A stretch of 48,042 nt of DNA from Coriobacteriales bacterium (GCA_031263025.1 JAISGO010000036.1:1-48042); one strand, 5' to 3'. Positions 24,192-34,104 are shown, counted from the first letter of the stretch. Numbers and translations: made by a program. Notes: a model not told the origin generated them from the letters alone.

Positions 24192-25088
24192 TTAGGCGTT
24201 GACTCCGAGCAGCATCTTGGCCAGGATACCGATGAAGAAGGAAATCACTGCCACGCCAAGCGAGATCGCCGCCATGCGGCCGAAGTGGAACCAGAACTTG
24301 CCGCCCCGGGCTACGGAAAGATAGAGGTTGAAGATGGCGATGATCACTACCGCAATCGCGAGCATGGTGATGAGGGCGCCGATGTAGAGGTCATTCGGGA
24401 AAAGTAGATAGGGCAGCACCAACAAGACCACCGTGACCAAATAGGCAACCCCGGTGTAGAGGCTTGATTTGATGCTGTTTGCTGCCTGGGCAGTCTCAGA
24501 GGCCAGGTAGTTGGAGGCGGCCATCGAGAGGGTAGCGGCGATACCGGTGATGATGCCAGCCATCGCGATCAGACGGGTATTCTGCATCGAGAGGGTGAAG
24601 CCGGCGATTGATCCGGTGAGCTCGACCAAGGCGTCGTTCAGGCCGAGCATCACGTCCCCGGCGTATCGCAGGCGCTCCTCGTCGAGAGTGGCGATCAGGG
24701 ACTGTTCGTGTCCGGCCTCGTCTATGATCAATTGCTCGATGCCTGGCACGATACCGCGGAACTGACCGTATTTATGCACCGCCTCATGCTCGCCACGCTC
24801 AAGCAGGCGCAGGACGAAAGTATAGCCGAAGACCCGGGCGGCTAAGGCGACGAAGAAGAGCTTAAAAGGTCTGGGTTTGACGACCTGACCGGTGTAGCGC
24901 CGCCAGAAAGAGGCATGATGGTCTTCGTCCTCGGACATCGCCAAGAGGACGTCGCGGTTGTCGCTATGCTTTTCCAGCTGGGCGAGCTTGTGATAGAGCC
25001 GGTGGTCAGTCACTTCGTCGCGCTGGAAAGCCAAGAACTTATCGCGGTACTGCTCGAACTGGGTTGTCTTCTGTCCCTCCATATCCAT
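24192..25088 (-). CDS. Ferritin-like / VIT1-CCC1 fusion iron-manganese transporter
   Basis: 298 residues. The N-terminal part (about 1-140) is a ferritin-like four-helix domain with carboxylate/His metal ligands in RDEVTDHRLYHKLA, EDEDHHASFW, ERGEHEAVHKYG and DEAGHEQSL. From about 145 it becomes a VIT membrane domain (RYAGDVMLGLNDALVELTGS, then five hydrophobic segments including SMAASNYLASETAQ). Such fusions (erythrin-VIT or MbfA type) export Fe2+ or Mn2+ and resist metal stress. The final 100 residues contain long hydrophobic stretches. It is preceded by the VanZ-RDD gene on the same strand. Confidence 0.9.
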   Translation of the reverse strand: MDMEGQKTTQFEQYRDKFLAFQRDEVTDHRLYHKLAQLEKHSDNRDVLLAMSEDEDHHASFWRRYTGQVVKPRPFKLFFVALAARVFGYTFVLRLLERGEHEAVHKYGQFRGIVPGIEQLIIDEAGHEQSLIATLDEERLRYAGDVMLGLNDALVELTGSIAGFTLSMQNTRLIAMAGIITGIAATLSMAASNYLASETAQAANSIKSSLYTGVAYLVTVVLLVLPYLLFPNDLYIGALITMLAIAVVIIAIFNLYLSVARGGKFWFHFGRMAAISLGVAVISFFIGILAKMLLGVNA

Positions 25089-25161
25089 ATTGTAGGCTAA
25101 CCGAGCGCATTGCCACGATTGAGGAACCCCTTCTGCCTGCGCGAGCCTACCACCGGGATCG

Positions 25162-26331
25162 TCATTTCGTGACCAGATAGGTGTGGCTGATCCTTTCGTT
25201 CAACATCACCAAGGCGCTCTGCCGGCGCCAGGCCAGTAGGGCGCGGACAGCCAGCGAAACGAGCCAGACGGCCATCAAAAGCAGCCACAAGGCATCGACT
25301 AGTCCCTGGGCACCCTGCAAGAAGCTGAAGACCCTCAGGTTACTCGCGGCCAGGTGGTTGAAGTCGAGCTGGTTTAACCACCGCACTGCCCAATAGGGCA
25401 CGAACAGGAAAAGGTAGAGGCTGCCGTAGCGCTCGAGGTACTGTCGCGCCCGTGGGCGAATGAGTGCTTCGCTCGGTGTCCCCGTCGATACAGGGGCTAT
25501 AGCAGGGGAATCCGCAGAGCGTGACTGGGGAGGGCGCTGCGCATCGGAGACGATGCGCAGTTTGAGGATCAGATGTCCGAGGGTGCGGCCGTGGCTGAGC
25601 CAGGGGACAAGCCAGAAGAAGACCAGCAAGGCCAAAGGGCTGCTCAGCCAGAACCCTAAAATACCACCGATGGTCAGGTCAATCAAGAAAGCGAAAGCAC
25701 GTCGCATCAGGGAGACCCGGGTGCCATGGAGCCTCGCTTTGGCATTGACTTGGCGCATGTCGGGCAGCAGATGGCGCAGGGGTAGGGCGATTAGCCCGCC
25801 CAGCCAGGCGCCGCAGGTGTTCTGAATCAAGTCGTCCACATCGAAGAGACGGTAGGGGTGGGCATATAGCCCGTATAAGCCCGATAGTTGGGTGAGTTCG
25901 AAGAAAAGGGAGAGGGCCAGACCGGCTAAGGTGATCTGCCACCAATTGGCCCTGAAGTAATAGCGCAAGAACATGCCGAAAGGTAGGGTGAGCAAGATAT
26001 TGAAGAAGACCCCGTAAATGATTGGCGAGCTGATTAGGTTGTGCAGGGTAAGGTGGTTATTAGCCAAGAAGACCTGGACGAAGTGGAAGGGAACAAGCTG
26101 TGGCGTGGTAGCATAAGGAACGACCGCTTGACGATCCTCGGGCAGGGGTAGGATCACCAGATAATAGCAACAGAGCAGGTAGAAGATAAAAGCGAAGACC
26201 AGCAGGCTGCGCCAGAGCGGGATCGAGCCGTATTTGCGGTATTGGTAGATGACGTAAGGCAGCGTGCAGAAAGCGGCGATCAGGGGAAAGGTCAAGACCG
26301 CGACCCAGATATTGTTCAAGTAAACCCGCAT
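25162..26331 (-). CDS. VanZ-RDD domain membrane protein
   Basis: 389 residues. The N-terminal half is a VanZ-like domain: LLCCYYLVILPLPEDRQ, ILLTLPFGMFLRYYF, SLFFELTQLSGLYGLYAHPY and RLFDVDDLIQNTCGAWLGG are family marks. The C-terminal half is an RDD-type domain starting MRRAFAFLIDLTIGG, with SHGRTLGHLILKLRIV. A low-complexity Pro/Ser stretch (about 269-292) interrupts it. VanZ proteins are associated with glycopeptide or lipid stress, but the function here is unknown. No vanA/B/H genes are nearby. Confidence 0.88.
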   Translation of the reverse strand: MRVYLNNIWVAVLTFPLIAAFCTLPYVIYQYRKYGSIPLWRSLLVFAFIFYLLCCYYLVILPLPEDRQAVVPYATTPQLVPFHFVQVFLANNHLTLHNLISSPIIYGVFFNILLTLPFGMFLRYYFRANWWQITLAGLALSLFFELTQLSGLYGLYAHPYRLFDVDDLIQNTCGAWLGGLIALPLRHLLPDMRQVNAKARLHGTRVSLMRRAFAFLIDLTIGGILGFWLSSPLALLVFFWLVPWLSHGRTLGHLILKLRIVSDAQRPPQSRSADSPAIAPVSTGTPSEALIRPRARQYLERYGSLYLFLFVPYWAVRWLNQLDFNHLAASNLRVFSFLQGAQGLVDALWLLLMAVWLVSLAVRALLAWRRQSALVMLNERISHTYLVTK

Positions 26332-26442
26332 CTACTCCGCTCTCCTACCTGATTCCTCCTGCACTCATTGTAACAGGTATCTATTAAGGCTCAGTACTCC
26401 ATTTAGGGTGTCCCCGTTTAAAACTACTGAAATGATACGCAT

Positions 26443-26481
26443 AAAAAAACGACCGGGAAAGGTATGCCGCCTTTCCCGGTC
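26443..26481 (-). terminator. Intrinsic terminator of the aldolase gene
   Basis: On the minus strand GACCGGGAAAGG pairs perfectly with CCTTTCCCGGTC (12 bp, 7-nt loop), followed by TTTTTTT. It lies 28 nt after the aldolase stop. Confidence 0.92.
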
Positions 26482-26508
26482 ATCGATATAGGCTTGTCTA
26501 AGCGCTGT

Positions 26509-27447
26509 CTAAAGACTGAAGTCCCGCTCTCCGGAAAAGACCGCGAGGGCGTCTTCGACTGGATAGTCGGCTAGGGTGATCGCGCTGATCGCTTTGGTCA
26601 GGCGGGTAGCTTCATCGAGCGAACGCATGTGGATATTGCGCCCGGTGGCGTTGCCGTCGGCGCCGCCGATGTGGATCTGGTCGTAGAGGTTACTCAAGAA
26701 CTCCTTGGGGTCAGCCTTAGAACCCCCAGCGCAGACTAGGCCGGTATGCCCGGCTGCCTCGCTGGCGATCGCGAGGAGCTCGGCTGAGGTCTTACCGCCG
26801 GCCGCGCTGGGGGGGTTGACCTTGACGAAATCAGCGCCCAGGCAAAGCGCCACACCGGCCGCGCCGGCGATCAACTGGGCGTCTTTCTCGTCTTCGACCG
26901 CCTTGCCGCGGGGATACATCCAGAGCACGACAATCAGGCCGTTGGCGTGGGCCTCAGCGATGAGTTCGCCGGCCTCGCTTAACATAGTCGATTCATACTC
27001 GGATCCGAGATAGACGGTGTAGCCGATGCCGACCACGTTGACCCCGTTCTCACGCATAGCCAAAACGCTGTCAAGCGAGTAGAGCTGGGGTGAATATGGA
27101 TCATCTTGTTTGGTCTTGACCAGGTTGGTTTTCGAATTCATCTTGACCAGGTAGTTGATCTCGGGGTAGTCGGCAGCGTAGCGTGCGATCAGGCCTTTTT
27201 GTCCAGCCAGTACACCGCAGATACCTTGGTCGGCGATCTTGAAGAGGTGTTCGGGGTCGTTGTCGGAGGGATCGATGCCCTCACCATAGAAGTCCTTGTT
27301 CAGGTGCTCCATCTTCTGGTCGCAGGCGTAAAGCATCAAGCGTCCGCTTGCACGCGTGGCCTTAAGGTAGTTCTCCACATAGAGGTCGCGCGCGTCATCC
27401 AGCACGTCGACGGGGATTTTCACATCTTGGGCAGTGATCTTTGGCAT
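26509..27447 (-). CDS. Class I fructose-bisphosphate aldolase, DhnA/archaeal type
   Basis: 312 residues of the DhnA-type (archaeal class I) aldolase family, cleaving fructose-1,6-bisphosphate in glycolysis. RLMLYACDQKMEHLN near residue 37 contains the family Asp; the Schiff-base lysine is in LGADFVKVNPP; VCAGGSKADPKEFL and IHIGGADGNATGRNIH form the phosphate-binding end of the TIM barrel. The ATG has SD TAGGAGG. A TATCAT -10 lies upstream. It is flanked by strong terminators, so it is a single-gene transcript. Confidence 0.9.
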   Translation of the reverse strand: MPKITAQDVKIPVDVLDDARDLYVENYLKATRASGRLMLYACDQKMEHLNKDFYGEGIDPSDNDPEHLFKIADQGICGVLAGQKGLIARYAADYPEINYLVKMNSKTNLVKTKQDDPYSPQLYSLDSVLAMRENGVNVVGIGYTVYLGSEYESTMLSEAGELIAEAHANGLIVVLWMYPRGKAVEDEKDAQLIAGAAGVALCLGADFVKVNPPSAAGGKTSAELLAIASEAAGHTGLVCAGGSKADPKEFLSNLYDQIHIGGADGNATGRNIHMRSLDEATRLTKAISAITLADYPVEDALAVFSGERDFSL

Positions 27448-27528
27448 ACTTGGCCTCCTAATTGTTCCAGCCTATGATAGCAGATTCCAAACTCTCCACT
27501 GGGGCCTTCTGATACGGTTTTAAACACG

Positions 27529-27553
27529 AAAAAAGGGCAGACCAAGTCTGCCC
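27529..27553 (-). terminator. Intrinsic terminator of rplU-rpmA
   Basis: On the minus strand GGGCAGAC/GTCTGCCC forms an 8-bp stem with a 3-nt loop followed by TTTTTT, 27 nt after the rpmA stop. Confidence 0.92.
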
Positions 27554-27579
27554 TCAGCACCTATGGCTGTTTTCCCTGT

Positions 27580-27828
27580 TTAGTCGCTAACGACTTGTAC
27601 CTTATGCTGGCGCCCGTGGGTGAATTTAAGGGTACCCTCGGCAGTCGCGAACAAGGTGTCATCCTTGGCCCGTGCCACGCCCAAGCCGGGGTGGATCTTA
27701 GTGCCGCGCTGGCGTACGATGATATTACCGGGGATCACGTGTTGGCCGGCGAACATCTTGTAACCCAAGCGCTGAGCCTGGGAATCGCGGCCGTTGCGGG
27801 ATGAGCCTAAACCTTTCTTGTGTGCCAT
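27580..27828 (-). CDS. rpmA: 50S ribosomal protein L27
   Basis: 82 residues, [20 protein letters not shown] onward with [20 protein letters not shown] and RGTKIHPG, matching L27. It starts directly with AHKKG, without the cleavable N-terminal extension found in many Firmicutes. Its ATG overlaps the rplU stop by one base (TAATG). obgE, which often follows, is absent here. Confidence 0.97.
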   Translation of the reverse strand: MAHKKGLGSSRNGRDSQAQRLGYKMFAGQHVIPGNIIVRQRGTKIHPGLGVARAKDDTLFATAEGTLKFTHGRQHKVQVVSD

Positions 27829-28379
27829 TATTTGTCACCGTCCTTCTTCTCAGCGGCCTTCTTGGCCGGACTTGTCGCCGCTTTGTCGGCGGTTTTTTTA
27901 GTTGTAGCAGCCTTACTGGTGCTCTTGCTTGTCGTGCTCGCTGAGGTCTTAGTAGCTGGCTTCTTTTCGGCTGTTTTCTTGTCAGGGCTTGTCTGTGTTT
28001 TGGCGGCCGGCTTCTTGGCAGCGGCAGTCGGCTTGGGGGTCGCTTTCTTAGTAGCTGAACGTTTGCCGTCGGCGGTAATCTCGACCACTTCGAGCTTGGT
28101 CAGCTGTTGGCGATGGCCCTTAGTGCGACGGTAGTTCTTGCGCTTCTTGAACTTGAAGACGATTTGTTTCTCGCCCTTGTACTGATCCTCTACCTCGGCG
28201 TAGACCTTGGCGTTCTTCAGTTTGGCCGGATCGGCTTCAACCTTGCCCTTGTCGTCGACTAATAAGGCGACCGGCAGAGCCACCTCATCGCCGATGGCCG
28301 CGTCCAGTTTCTCCGTGGAGAAGCTGTCGCCCTCGGACACCTTGTACTGTTTGCCGCCCGTCAAAACGATTGCGTACAT
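27828..28379 (-). CDS. rplU: 50S ribosomal protein L21 with long Lys/Ala-rich C-terminal extension
   Basis: Residues 1-103 are canonical L21 ([57 protein letters not shown]). A low-complexity tail of about 80 residues rich in Lys, Ala and Thr follows ([19 protein letters not shown] is typical), taking the protein to 183. Such tails occur on several actinobacterial ribosomal proteins and may bind rRNA. SD GAAGG precedes the ATG. rpmA follows with a one-base overlap. Confidence 0.95.
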   Translation of the reverse strand: MYAIVLTGGKQYKVSEGDSFSTEKLDAAIGDEVALPVALLVDDKGKVEADPAKLKNAKVYAEVEDQYKGEKQIVFKFKKRKNYRRTKGHRQQLTKLEVVEITADGKRSATKKATPKPTAAAKKPAAKTQTSPDKKTAEKKPATKTSASTTSKSTSKAATTKKTADKAATSPAKKAAEKKDGDK

Positions 28380-28523
28380 CTGCTACCTTCTCATAAACTA
28401 GTGGAATAAACGCGAACAGTCATTATACACAATATCCCGACGCGGCCCTGACGGCAGCAGGGGCCCCAAGGGGGCCGCTTCGGCCGGAAAGCTGAAAAGT
28501 TCTCCAAAATCCTGCTTTTACAC

Positions 28524-28529
28524 TATAAT
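28524..28529 (+). promoter_or_regulatory. -10 box of the spoVS-miaB transcript
   Basis: TATAAT in ACACTATAATAAG, 53 nt before the spoVS ATG. It lies in the 203-nt gap divergent from rplU. A convincing -35 is not seen. Confidence 0.45.
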
Positions 28530-28582
28530 AAGTTTTCATAACATAAAAGAACGGTCACAAAGGAACTTCAAAAGGGTAGCGC

Positions 28583-28990
28583 ATGGCTAAAGGACAGAAC
28601 ATCGAATTTCTCAAGATCTCCAAGCGCACCTCGGCGGCTTCTATCGCTGGGGCAGTGGCCGGCATGGTCAAGGACGGCAAGCCCACCAAACTCCAATGCA
28701 TCGGTGCCGGTGCCGTCAACCAGGCGATCAAAGGTGCCACCATCGCCCGTTCCTTTCTGATCGCCGATGGCGTGGACATCGCCTTGGTTCCCAGTTTTGT
28801 CACCCTTTCGGGTGAAGGTGACGAAGAATGTACGGCGATTCGCCTCCAGGTGGTCAAGGTCGACCACGACTACGTTAAGTCCAAAGTCAGCTCAACCGGG
28901 GACTATCTGCCGCCCGACCATCAAGACACCGCTCAATCCAGTTCCGAACAGCCCAGCTCACATCCCCGCCATCACGCCATCCATGCTTGA
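28583..28990 (+). CDS. SpoVS-family (Alba-like) protein
   Basis: 135 residues. Positions 8-93 match the SpoVS family: FLKISKRTSAASIAGAVAGM, QCIGAGAVNQAIKGATIARS, VDIALVPSFVTL and CTAIRLQVV. SpoVS is a small Alba-fold nucleic-acid-binding protein needed for sporulation in Bacillus but also found in non-sporulating bacteria. The C-terminal 40 residues (Ser/His/Gln-rich) are not part of the domain. The ATG follows AAAGGGTAGCGC. Its last 8 bases overlap miaB, so the two are coupled, hinting at an RNA-related role; that is inference. Confidence 0.87.
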   Translation: MAKGQNIEFLKISKRTSAASIAGAVAGMVKDGKPTKLQCIGAGAVNQAIKGATIARSFLIADGVDIALVPSFVTLSGEGDEECTAIRLQVVKVDHDYVKSKVSSTGDYLPPDHQDTAQSSSEQPSSHPRHHAIHA

Positions 28991-30284
28991 TCCGCTCCCG
29001 CTCGAGCTGCGCCTGCCCCTCTCGCAGCGCTCTGCCCGCAGCTATTGGCTGGTGACTTTCGGTTGTCAGATGAACAAAGCCGATAGTGAGCAGATCGCCA
29101 CCCTCCTGGAAGCACGTGGGCTAGTCATGGCAGCCAGCCTTGACCTTGCCGACTTGGTCGTTTTCATGACTTGTTGTGTGCGCGAGCGAGCCGACGAGCG
29201 CCTCTTCGGCCAGGTTGCCTCACTAGGCCGGAGCGACCAGATCATCTGCGTCGGTGGCTGCATCGGCGAGCGCGACGGCGAGGCTCTGAAAGCCGAATTG
29301 CCCAACCTTTCCTATGTCTTCGGTACCGCGGCCTTGGGCCAAGGCTATGACAGCAGCGCGGTACGCCGTGAACATCCTTGGGCGGCCTGGCTGCCGATCA
29401 TCACCGGCTGCGACAATTTTTGCAGCTACTGCATCGTGCCCTATGTGCGTGGCCGCGAACGTTCTAAACCTTTCGCGGAAGTGCTGGAAGAGGTTGAGCG
29501 CTTGCGGGCAGACGGCGTCCAGGAGCTCACCTTGCTCGGTCAGAATGTCAATTCCTATGGCCGCGACCTCTATGGCCAGCCTCGCTTCGCCGAGCTTTTG
29601 CGGGCGGTGGCGGCCAGTGGCGTGCCTCGGATCCGTTTTACCACCTCACATCCCAAGGACCTGAGCGAAGCTACCATCGCGGCTTTCGCTGAGCTGGATA
29701 ATGTGATGCCAGCCTTGCACCTAGCGGTGCAAAGCGGTTCTGACCGGGTGCTCGCGGCGATGGGGCGCCACTACACTCGTCAGCACTACCTTGATTTGGT
29801 CAGACGGTTGCAGGCGGCTTGCCAGGATAGTGGCAAGGGCCGGATCGCCCTCTCGACCGACATCATCGTGGGTTTTCCCGGTGAGAGCGAGGAGGATTTC
29901 GAGGCCACCATGGAGCTGGTCGAGGCGGTTGGCTACAGCCAGGTCTTCACTTTCATCTATTCACGCCGTCCCGGCACGAAGGCGGCCGAACTCAGCGACG
30001 ACACGCCGCACCAGCAGATCCAAGCGCGCTTCAACCGCTTGCTTGCCTTGGTGCAGGAGCAGGCCTATGCCGCCAATCAGGCCGAATTCGACCAAATCCT
30101 GCCGGTGCTCTTCGAAGGCGCCTCAAAGCGTGATCCTCAGATGCTTTCCGGCAGATCCCCGAGAAACCAGACCGTGCATGCGCCCCTGCCGACTGGCGCC
30201 GCTCCAGCTGACTTCGCTGGCAAGATAGCCCTGGTGCAGATTAGCGAAGCCAAGACCTGGTATCTGAAAGGCCGCCTGGTCTAA
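28983..30284 (+). CDS. miaB: tRNA-2-methylthio-N6-dimethylallyladenosine synthase MiaB
   Basis: 433-residue radical-SAM methylthiotransferase modifying i6A37 of UNN-decoding tRNAs. [13 protein letters not shown] starts the MTTase domain; TCCVRE and VGGCIGE hold the other two cluster Cys; [17 protein letters not shown] is the radical-SAM motif; [10 protein letters not shown] is MiaB-typical; a TRAM-like C-terminus follows. ATG at 28983 is chosen because upstream in-frame sequence lies within spoVS. Its stop overlaps the convergent hisF stop by four bases. miaA is not adjacent. Confidence 0.93.
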   Translation: MLDPLPLELRLPLSQRSARSYWLVTFGCQMNKADSEQIATLLEARGLVMAASLDLADLVVFMTCCVRERADERLFGQVASLGRSDQIICVGGCIGERDGEALKAELPNLSYVFGTAALGQGYDSSAVRREHPWAAWLPIITGCDNFCSYCIVPYVRGRERSKPFAEVLEEVERLRADGVQELTLLGQNVNSYGRDLYGQPRFAELLRAVAASGVPRIRFTTSHPKDLSEATIAAFAELDNVMPALHLAVQSGSDRVLAAMGRHYTRQHYLDLVRRLQAACQDSGKGRIALSTDIIVGFPGESEEDFEATMELVEAVGYSQVFTFIYSRRPGTKAAELSDDTPHQQIQARFNRLLALVQEQAYAANQAEFDQILPVLFEGASKRDPQMLSGRSPRNQTVHAPLPTGAAPADFAGKIALVQISEAKTWYLKGRLV

Positions 30285-31057
30285 AAGTCCAGCCGGGTCG
30301 CGATCCCGCAGGCAGCCAGGTGTTCTTTGACTTGGCGAATCGAGAGCTCTCCGAAGTGGAAGAGCGAGGCGGCCAGGACCGCGTCGGCGTGCCCCTCTTT
30401 GATTGCTTCCGAGAAGTCCGTCAAGCGTCCTGCGCCGCCGGAGGCGATTACAGGGATGTCGATCGCGTCGGCGACCGCCCGGGTCAAGACGAGGTCGAAG
30501 CCGGCTTTCGTGCCGTCGGCATCCATCGAAGTCAGTAGGATCTCCCCAGCTCCAGCAGATGCTGCCTGGCGGGCCCAGGCTACGGCGTCAAGTCCGGTGT
30601 CCTCACGGCCGCCGTGGACGAAAACCGTCCAACGAGGCTCACTGTCCTGCCCGGTCACCCTTTTAGCATCGATCGCGCAGATCACCGCCTGGCTGCCGAA
30701 AGCCCTTGCTGCCGCGCTGATCAGGTCGGGGTCGGCGACGGCGGCGGAGTTGAGCGACAATTTATCGGCGCCGGTTGTGATCATCTCTTGCATGTCCTTG
30801 AGATCATGGAAGCCGCCGCCCACTGTGAAGGGGATATCCAGTTCACGGGCTGCCCGCCCGGCGAGTTCGATGGTGGTGCGCCGGCGCTCGGCCGAGGCAG
30901 TGATATCGAGGAAAACGACCTCGTCTGCGCCAGCCGCCGAATAGGCGGCGGCGAGTTCGATCGGGTCGCCGGCGTCACGCAGGGAGACGAAGTTGACCCC
31001 TTTGACCACGCGGCCGTCTTTTACGTCGAGGCAAGGTATGACTCTTTTGGTGAGCAT
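30281..31057 (-). CDS. hisF: Imidazole glycerol phosphate synthase, cyclase subunit HisF
   Basis: 258 residues; HisF with HisH makes imidazole glycerol phosphate and AICAR in histidine synthesis. The TIM barrel carries catalytic Asp in [15 protein letters not shown] (D11) and [10 protein letters not shown] (near D130), plus phosphate loops [10 protein letters not shown] and [10 protein letters not shown]. It stands alone here, with no hisH, hisA or hisI next to it. A TATCAT -10 (minus strand, 31071-31066) lies 8 nt before the ATG. It overlaps miaB tail to tail. Confidence 0.95.
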   Translation of the reverse strand: MLTKRVIPCLDVKDGRVVKGVNFVSLRDAGDPIELAAAYSAAGADEVVFLDITASAERRRTTIELAGRAARELDIPFTVGGGFHDLKDMQEMITTGADKLSLNSAAVADPDLISAAARAFGSQAVICAIDAKRVTGQDSEPRWTVFVHGGREDTGLDAVAWARQAASAGAGEILLTSMDADGTKAGFDLVLTRAVADAIDIPVIASGGAGRLTDFSEAIKEGHADAVLAASLFHFGELSIRQVKEHLAACGIATRLDF

Positions 31058-31147
31058 CGCTTTCTATGATAGCGGGTGTCTGGCCGGGTTTTGGCGAAGG
31101 AGCAAAAGAGACTCAGGTCTGTGTGCCCTGGGCTTGATCAGGCACAG

Positions 31148-31188
31148 GATAAGGAAAGGGCAGCCTGAGCGGCTGCCCTTTCCTTATC
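31148..31188 (-). terminator. 18-bp perfect stem after the 506-residue gene
   Basis: GATAAGGAAAGGGCAGCC (31148-31165) and its exact complement (31171-31188) enclose a 5-nt loop. It follows the minus-strand gene ending at 31207. No clear T-run is present on either side, though the stem itself ends in T-rich bases; it may act as terminator or mRNA-end protector. Confidence 0.6.
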
Positions 31189-31206
31189 GAATCCGAGTTT
31201 TGATCT

Positions 31207-32727
31207 TTAGATTAAGTGGTCAAGCGAGTCGGCCAAGCGCCGTTCTAAATAACGCTCGTTTTGGCGGTAGGTGGCACTATCCGACCTGATGTACTCTAAG
31301 CAGTGTACGAGGATATCCTCAAGGTTCAACATCTGATAATGTTTGCTGCTCAAGCTGTTCTGATAAGCCTCATCAGAGGCGCTCTGGCAAGCCTTGAGCA
31401 GATCCCGCCGACCGATGCCACGGGTCATGAAAGCGAGCTTGGCGATGTCAACCTGCTTGAAAGCCGGATGATGCTCAGCGAAGCTGTGCAGCAGGAAGCG
31501 CCGGCAGGCCAGGTCGGGATCGGCCACCTCGATCAGTTGATAGTCGCCGATTGCGTCGGTCAACAATTCGCCTACCGCTGAGGCGTCGGTGGCGGTCGCA
31601 ATGATGAAAAGGTCAGATTGGGATTTCAACATCTTGATACGGAGCAGGATGTCGTCGCGCATCGCATCGAGGTCTTCCGGGTCAACTGTCTTCTTGGAGC
31701 CGAAAGGGGAAAGCCCCTCTTGTGGGTCGTCATCGGGCATGCTTAGGTCGCCGTCGAAGAGGCGCTGCATCAAGTCGACGTTCTGCAATACCAGCAAGGC
31801 TGGGGAGGGTATCTGGTTGGAGGGAAAGACGCCGAAAGGAGTCTTCACGGTCGGCCCCCACTCTTTGATGGTGCCTAATCCTTGTTCGTCTAACTCTGCC
31901 CCGATTTGGAACGTCGGCCAGTCGATCTCGCCACAGGTCGCCCAGGCGAAGCTGTTCAGGTCATCGCGGCAATTGCCTCTGAAGAAGAAAGGCTTGGTCA
32001 GCACCGGCCCGTTGGCTCCGTGGTAGCTTTCGGTCTGCTTGAGGAAATCCGCGAAGCGTTGGCTACCGGCATGGGCGAAGCCGAAACGCTGCATCTCGGC
32101 CAAGGGCTGGTCGAAGCCCTGGAGGTCAAGGTAGTTGAAACGATGGTGACGGGATTCTTGGTGGCGCTTGTGTTTGGGCTTGGTTTTGCTCGGTAGCGGC
32201 AGTTTGACCTCATAGGCCTGGATACGCGTGCCGTCTTGGCGGGTGATCTGGCCGCGCAGGATCGGGCCCTCCGCGTCCGTCTCTTCTGTGTGCGCGTTAT
32301 CGTCGTGGTCGGTATCGTTCAGACCGAGGTCGCACAGACGTTCCCAGACCTCGTCCGGCAGTTCTTCTTTCAAGGCCTCGGTTAACTCATCGAGTTGGTC
32401 AGTGTCTACACCCTGCTCTTTGAGCTGGTCAATCGCCATTTTGCGCAGGTCGGAGACCTGCTTCTCGATCTCTTCCGGGGAAGAGAAAGGCTCAAGGTCG
32501 TCGAAGATGGTCTCGGCGGTCGAGCGGTCGCTGTGCTTGCAGGCCAAAAGCCAGGCTGTGTGCAGGCCGTCGATCACCCGTTTGGAGGGCACCGGCTGGG
32601 CCTGTTCAGCCAAATCGAAAGCCGCCAAGTAAAGGTGTACCGCAAGGCTGTCCTGTCCGGCCTTGACGGCTTCGTCGGCGTGATCCAGGTAGTTGGCAAG
32701 TTTTATCAGATTATTGTCAAAAGCCAT
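31207..32727 (-). CDS. Unknown protein with helical N-terminus and AAA+-like C-terminal part lacking a P-loop
   Basis: 506 residues, not recognised. Residues 1-65 look like a TPR-type helical repeat (LIKLANYLDHADEAVKAGQD, SLAVHLYLAAFDLAEQ). An acidic linker (DLGLNDTDHDDNAHTEE) follows. The C-terminal half reads like an AAA+ module: PSPALLVLQNVDLMQRLF resembles Walker B, SDLFIIATATDASA resembles sensor 1, and DIAKLAFMTRGIGRRDLL resembles the lid with an Arg pair. I see no Walker A motif; the equivalent region is PVLTKPFFFRGNC. It may be an inactive ATPase. Monocistronic between terminators. Confidence 0.75.
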   Translation of the reverse strand: MAFDNNLIKLANYLDHADEAVKAGQDSLAVHLYLAAFDLAEQAQPVPSKRVIDGLHTAWLLACKHSDRSTAETIFDDLEPFSSPEEIEKQVSDLRKMAIDQLKEQGVDTDQLDELTEALKEELPDEVWERLCDLGLNDTDHDDNAHTEETDAEGPILRGQITRQDGTRIQAYEVKLPLPSKTKPKHKRHQESRHHRFNYLDLQGFDQPLAEMQRFGFAHAGSQRFADFLKQTESYHGANGPVLTKPFFFRGNCRDDLNSFAWATCGEIDWPTFQIGAELDEQGLGTIKEWGPTVKTPFGVFPSNQIPSPALLVLQNVDLMQRLFDGDLSMPDDDPQEGLSPFGSKKTVDPEDLDAMRDDILLRIKMLKSQSDLFIIATATDASAVGELLTDAIGDYQLIEVADPDLACRRFLLHSFAEHHPAFKQVDIAKLAFMTRGIGRRDLLKACQSASDEAYQNSLSSKHYQMLNLEDILVHCLEYIRSDSATYRQNERYLERRLADSLDHLI

Positions 32728-32835
32728 GGCAGAGCCCCCAATAATTATAAAATAATGCTTCCATTATAGACCAATCGAGCAGCGTGGGCACAAGCGTTAC
32801 CAAGCGGACAACAAGGCCCTGCCAAAGGCCTAAAA

Positions 32836-34104
32836 TCAGCCGATGCGCCGGACTTTCGCGCCGAGGCCGGTGAGCTTCGCGCAGAGGTCTTGATAGCCCC
32901 GGTCGATATGGTGGACGTTGCTGACTATGGTGTCACCCTCGGCGACCAAGCCGGCTAGCACCAAAGCCGCGCCGCCGCGTAAATCAGGTGCCTGCACTGG
33001 GGCGCCGGAAAGCGCCGTTACGCCCTTGATGGAAGCGATATTGCCATAGGTCGAGACCCGTGCGCCCATCCGGTTGAGCTCATCGGCAAGCATGAAACGG
33101 TTTTCGAAGATGGTCTCCTCGATCCGGCTTTCTCCGTCAGCAAGGCTGCAGAGCACCATGAAAAAGGACTGTGCGTCTGTGGGAAAGCCGGGATAGGGGA
33201 GGGTCTGTAGGGTGGTCGCAGCAAGCCTACCGCGTCTGGCCACGGTGATGCTGCGCTCGCCACAGACGATCTGCACCCCCATCCGACTGAGCTTTTGCAG
33301 GGGGTTGCGCAGATGGTCTGGATCCACTCCGGTGACCGTGACCGGACCACCGCAGAGGGCGCCAGCTGCTATGTAAGTGCAGGCTTCGATGCGGTCGCCG
33401 ACCACTTCGTAGTCCTTAACCGGATGCAAACGGGCGCCGCCGGTGATCTTTAGGGTGCCAGGCAGGCTGGCATCGATCGGGGCGCCCATCCTTTGCAGGA
33501 AGTGCACAAGGTCGCCGATCTCCGGTTCGCGCGCGCAGTTCTCCAGGGTGGTCACGCCGTCCGCACAAGTCGCCGCCATCAGGAGGTTCTCGGTCGCGCC
33601 TACGCTCGGGCCGGGTAGGCGGATGTGGGCCGCGCCCAGGCCGTTTGCCGGGGCGCTGGCGTCCATGTAACCGTGTTCGAGCTCGAAGCGCGCCCCCATC
33701 GCCTCCAGGCCGCGGATATGCATGTCAAGTTTGCGGCTGCCGATTTGACAGCCGCCCGGCATTGCCACCTTGGCTCGCCCGGTACGTGCCAAAAGCGGGC
33801 CGAGCACGGCGGTCGAGGCGCGCATCTGCGAAACCAGCTCATAGGGTGCCTCAAAGCCGGTGAGGGCGCTACTGTCGATCTCGAGGCGTCCGCGGTCGTG
33901 CTTGACCTGTGCGCCCAAGCCGCGTAGCAGGTCGGCCATCACCTTGGTGTCGGCGATCTGGGGGACGTTGTGGAGGCTATGTTGGCCCGGGCAGAGCAGG
34001 CAAGCGGCCATCAATTTCAAAGCGGAGTTCTTGGCGCCTTCGACCTTGACTGCGCCGCTTAGGCTGCGACCGCCGTGGATGATAATCGTGGGTTCAGTTC
34101 GCAT
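32836..34104 (-). CDS. murA: UDP-N-acetylglucosamine 1-carboxyvinyltransferase
   Basis: 422-residue enzyme of the first committed step of peptidoglycan synthesis, moving enolpyruvate from PEP to UDP-GlcNAc. The loop [20 protein letters not shown] carries the reactive Cys that fosfomycin alkylates. Other marks: [15 protein letters not shown] near 23 (Lys-Asn), [13 protein letters not shown] and [19 protein letters not shown] on the minus strand (34117-34112) lies only 7 nt before the ATG, with no ribosome binding site. Confidence 0.96.
   Translation of the reverse strand: MRTEPTIIIHGGRSLSGAVKVEGAKNSALKLMAACLLCPGQHSLHNVPQIADTKVMADLLRGLGAQVKHDRGRLEIDSSALTGFEAPYELVSQMRASTAVLGPLLARTGRAKVAMPGGCQIGSRKLDMHIRGLEAMGARFELEHGYMDASAPANGLGAAHIRLPGPSVGATENLLMAATCADGVTTLENCAREPEIGDLVHFLQRMGAPIDASLPGTLKITGGARLHPVKDYEVVGDRIEACTYIAAGALCGGPVTVTGVDPDHLRNPLQKLSRMGVQIVCGERSITVARRGRLAATTLQTLPYPGFPTDAQSFFMVLCSLADGESRIEETIFENRFMLADELNRMGARVSTYGNIASIKGVTALSGAPVQAPDLRGGAALVLAGLVAEGDTIVSNVHHIDRGYQDLCAKLTGLGAKVRRIG

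Noticed and set aside
25162..26331. Vancomycin-resistance locus
   Set aside because: Only a VanZ-like domain is present, fused to RDD; no van ligase, dehydrogenase or dipeptidase genes lie near.
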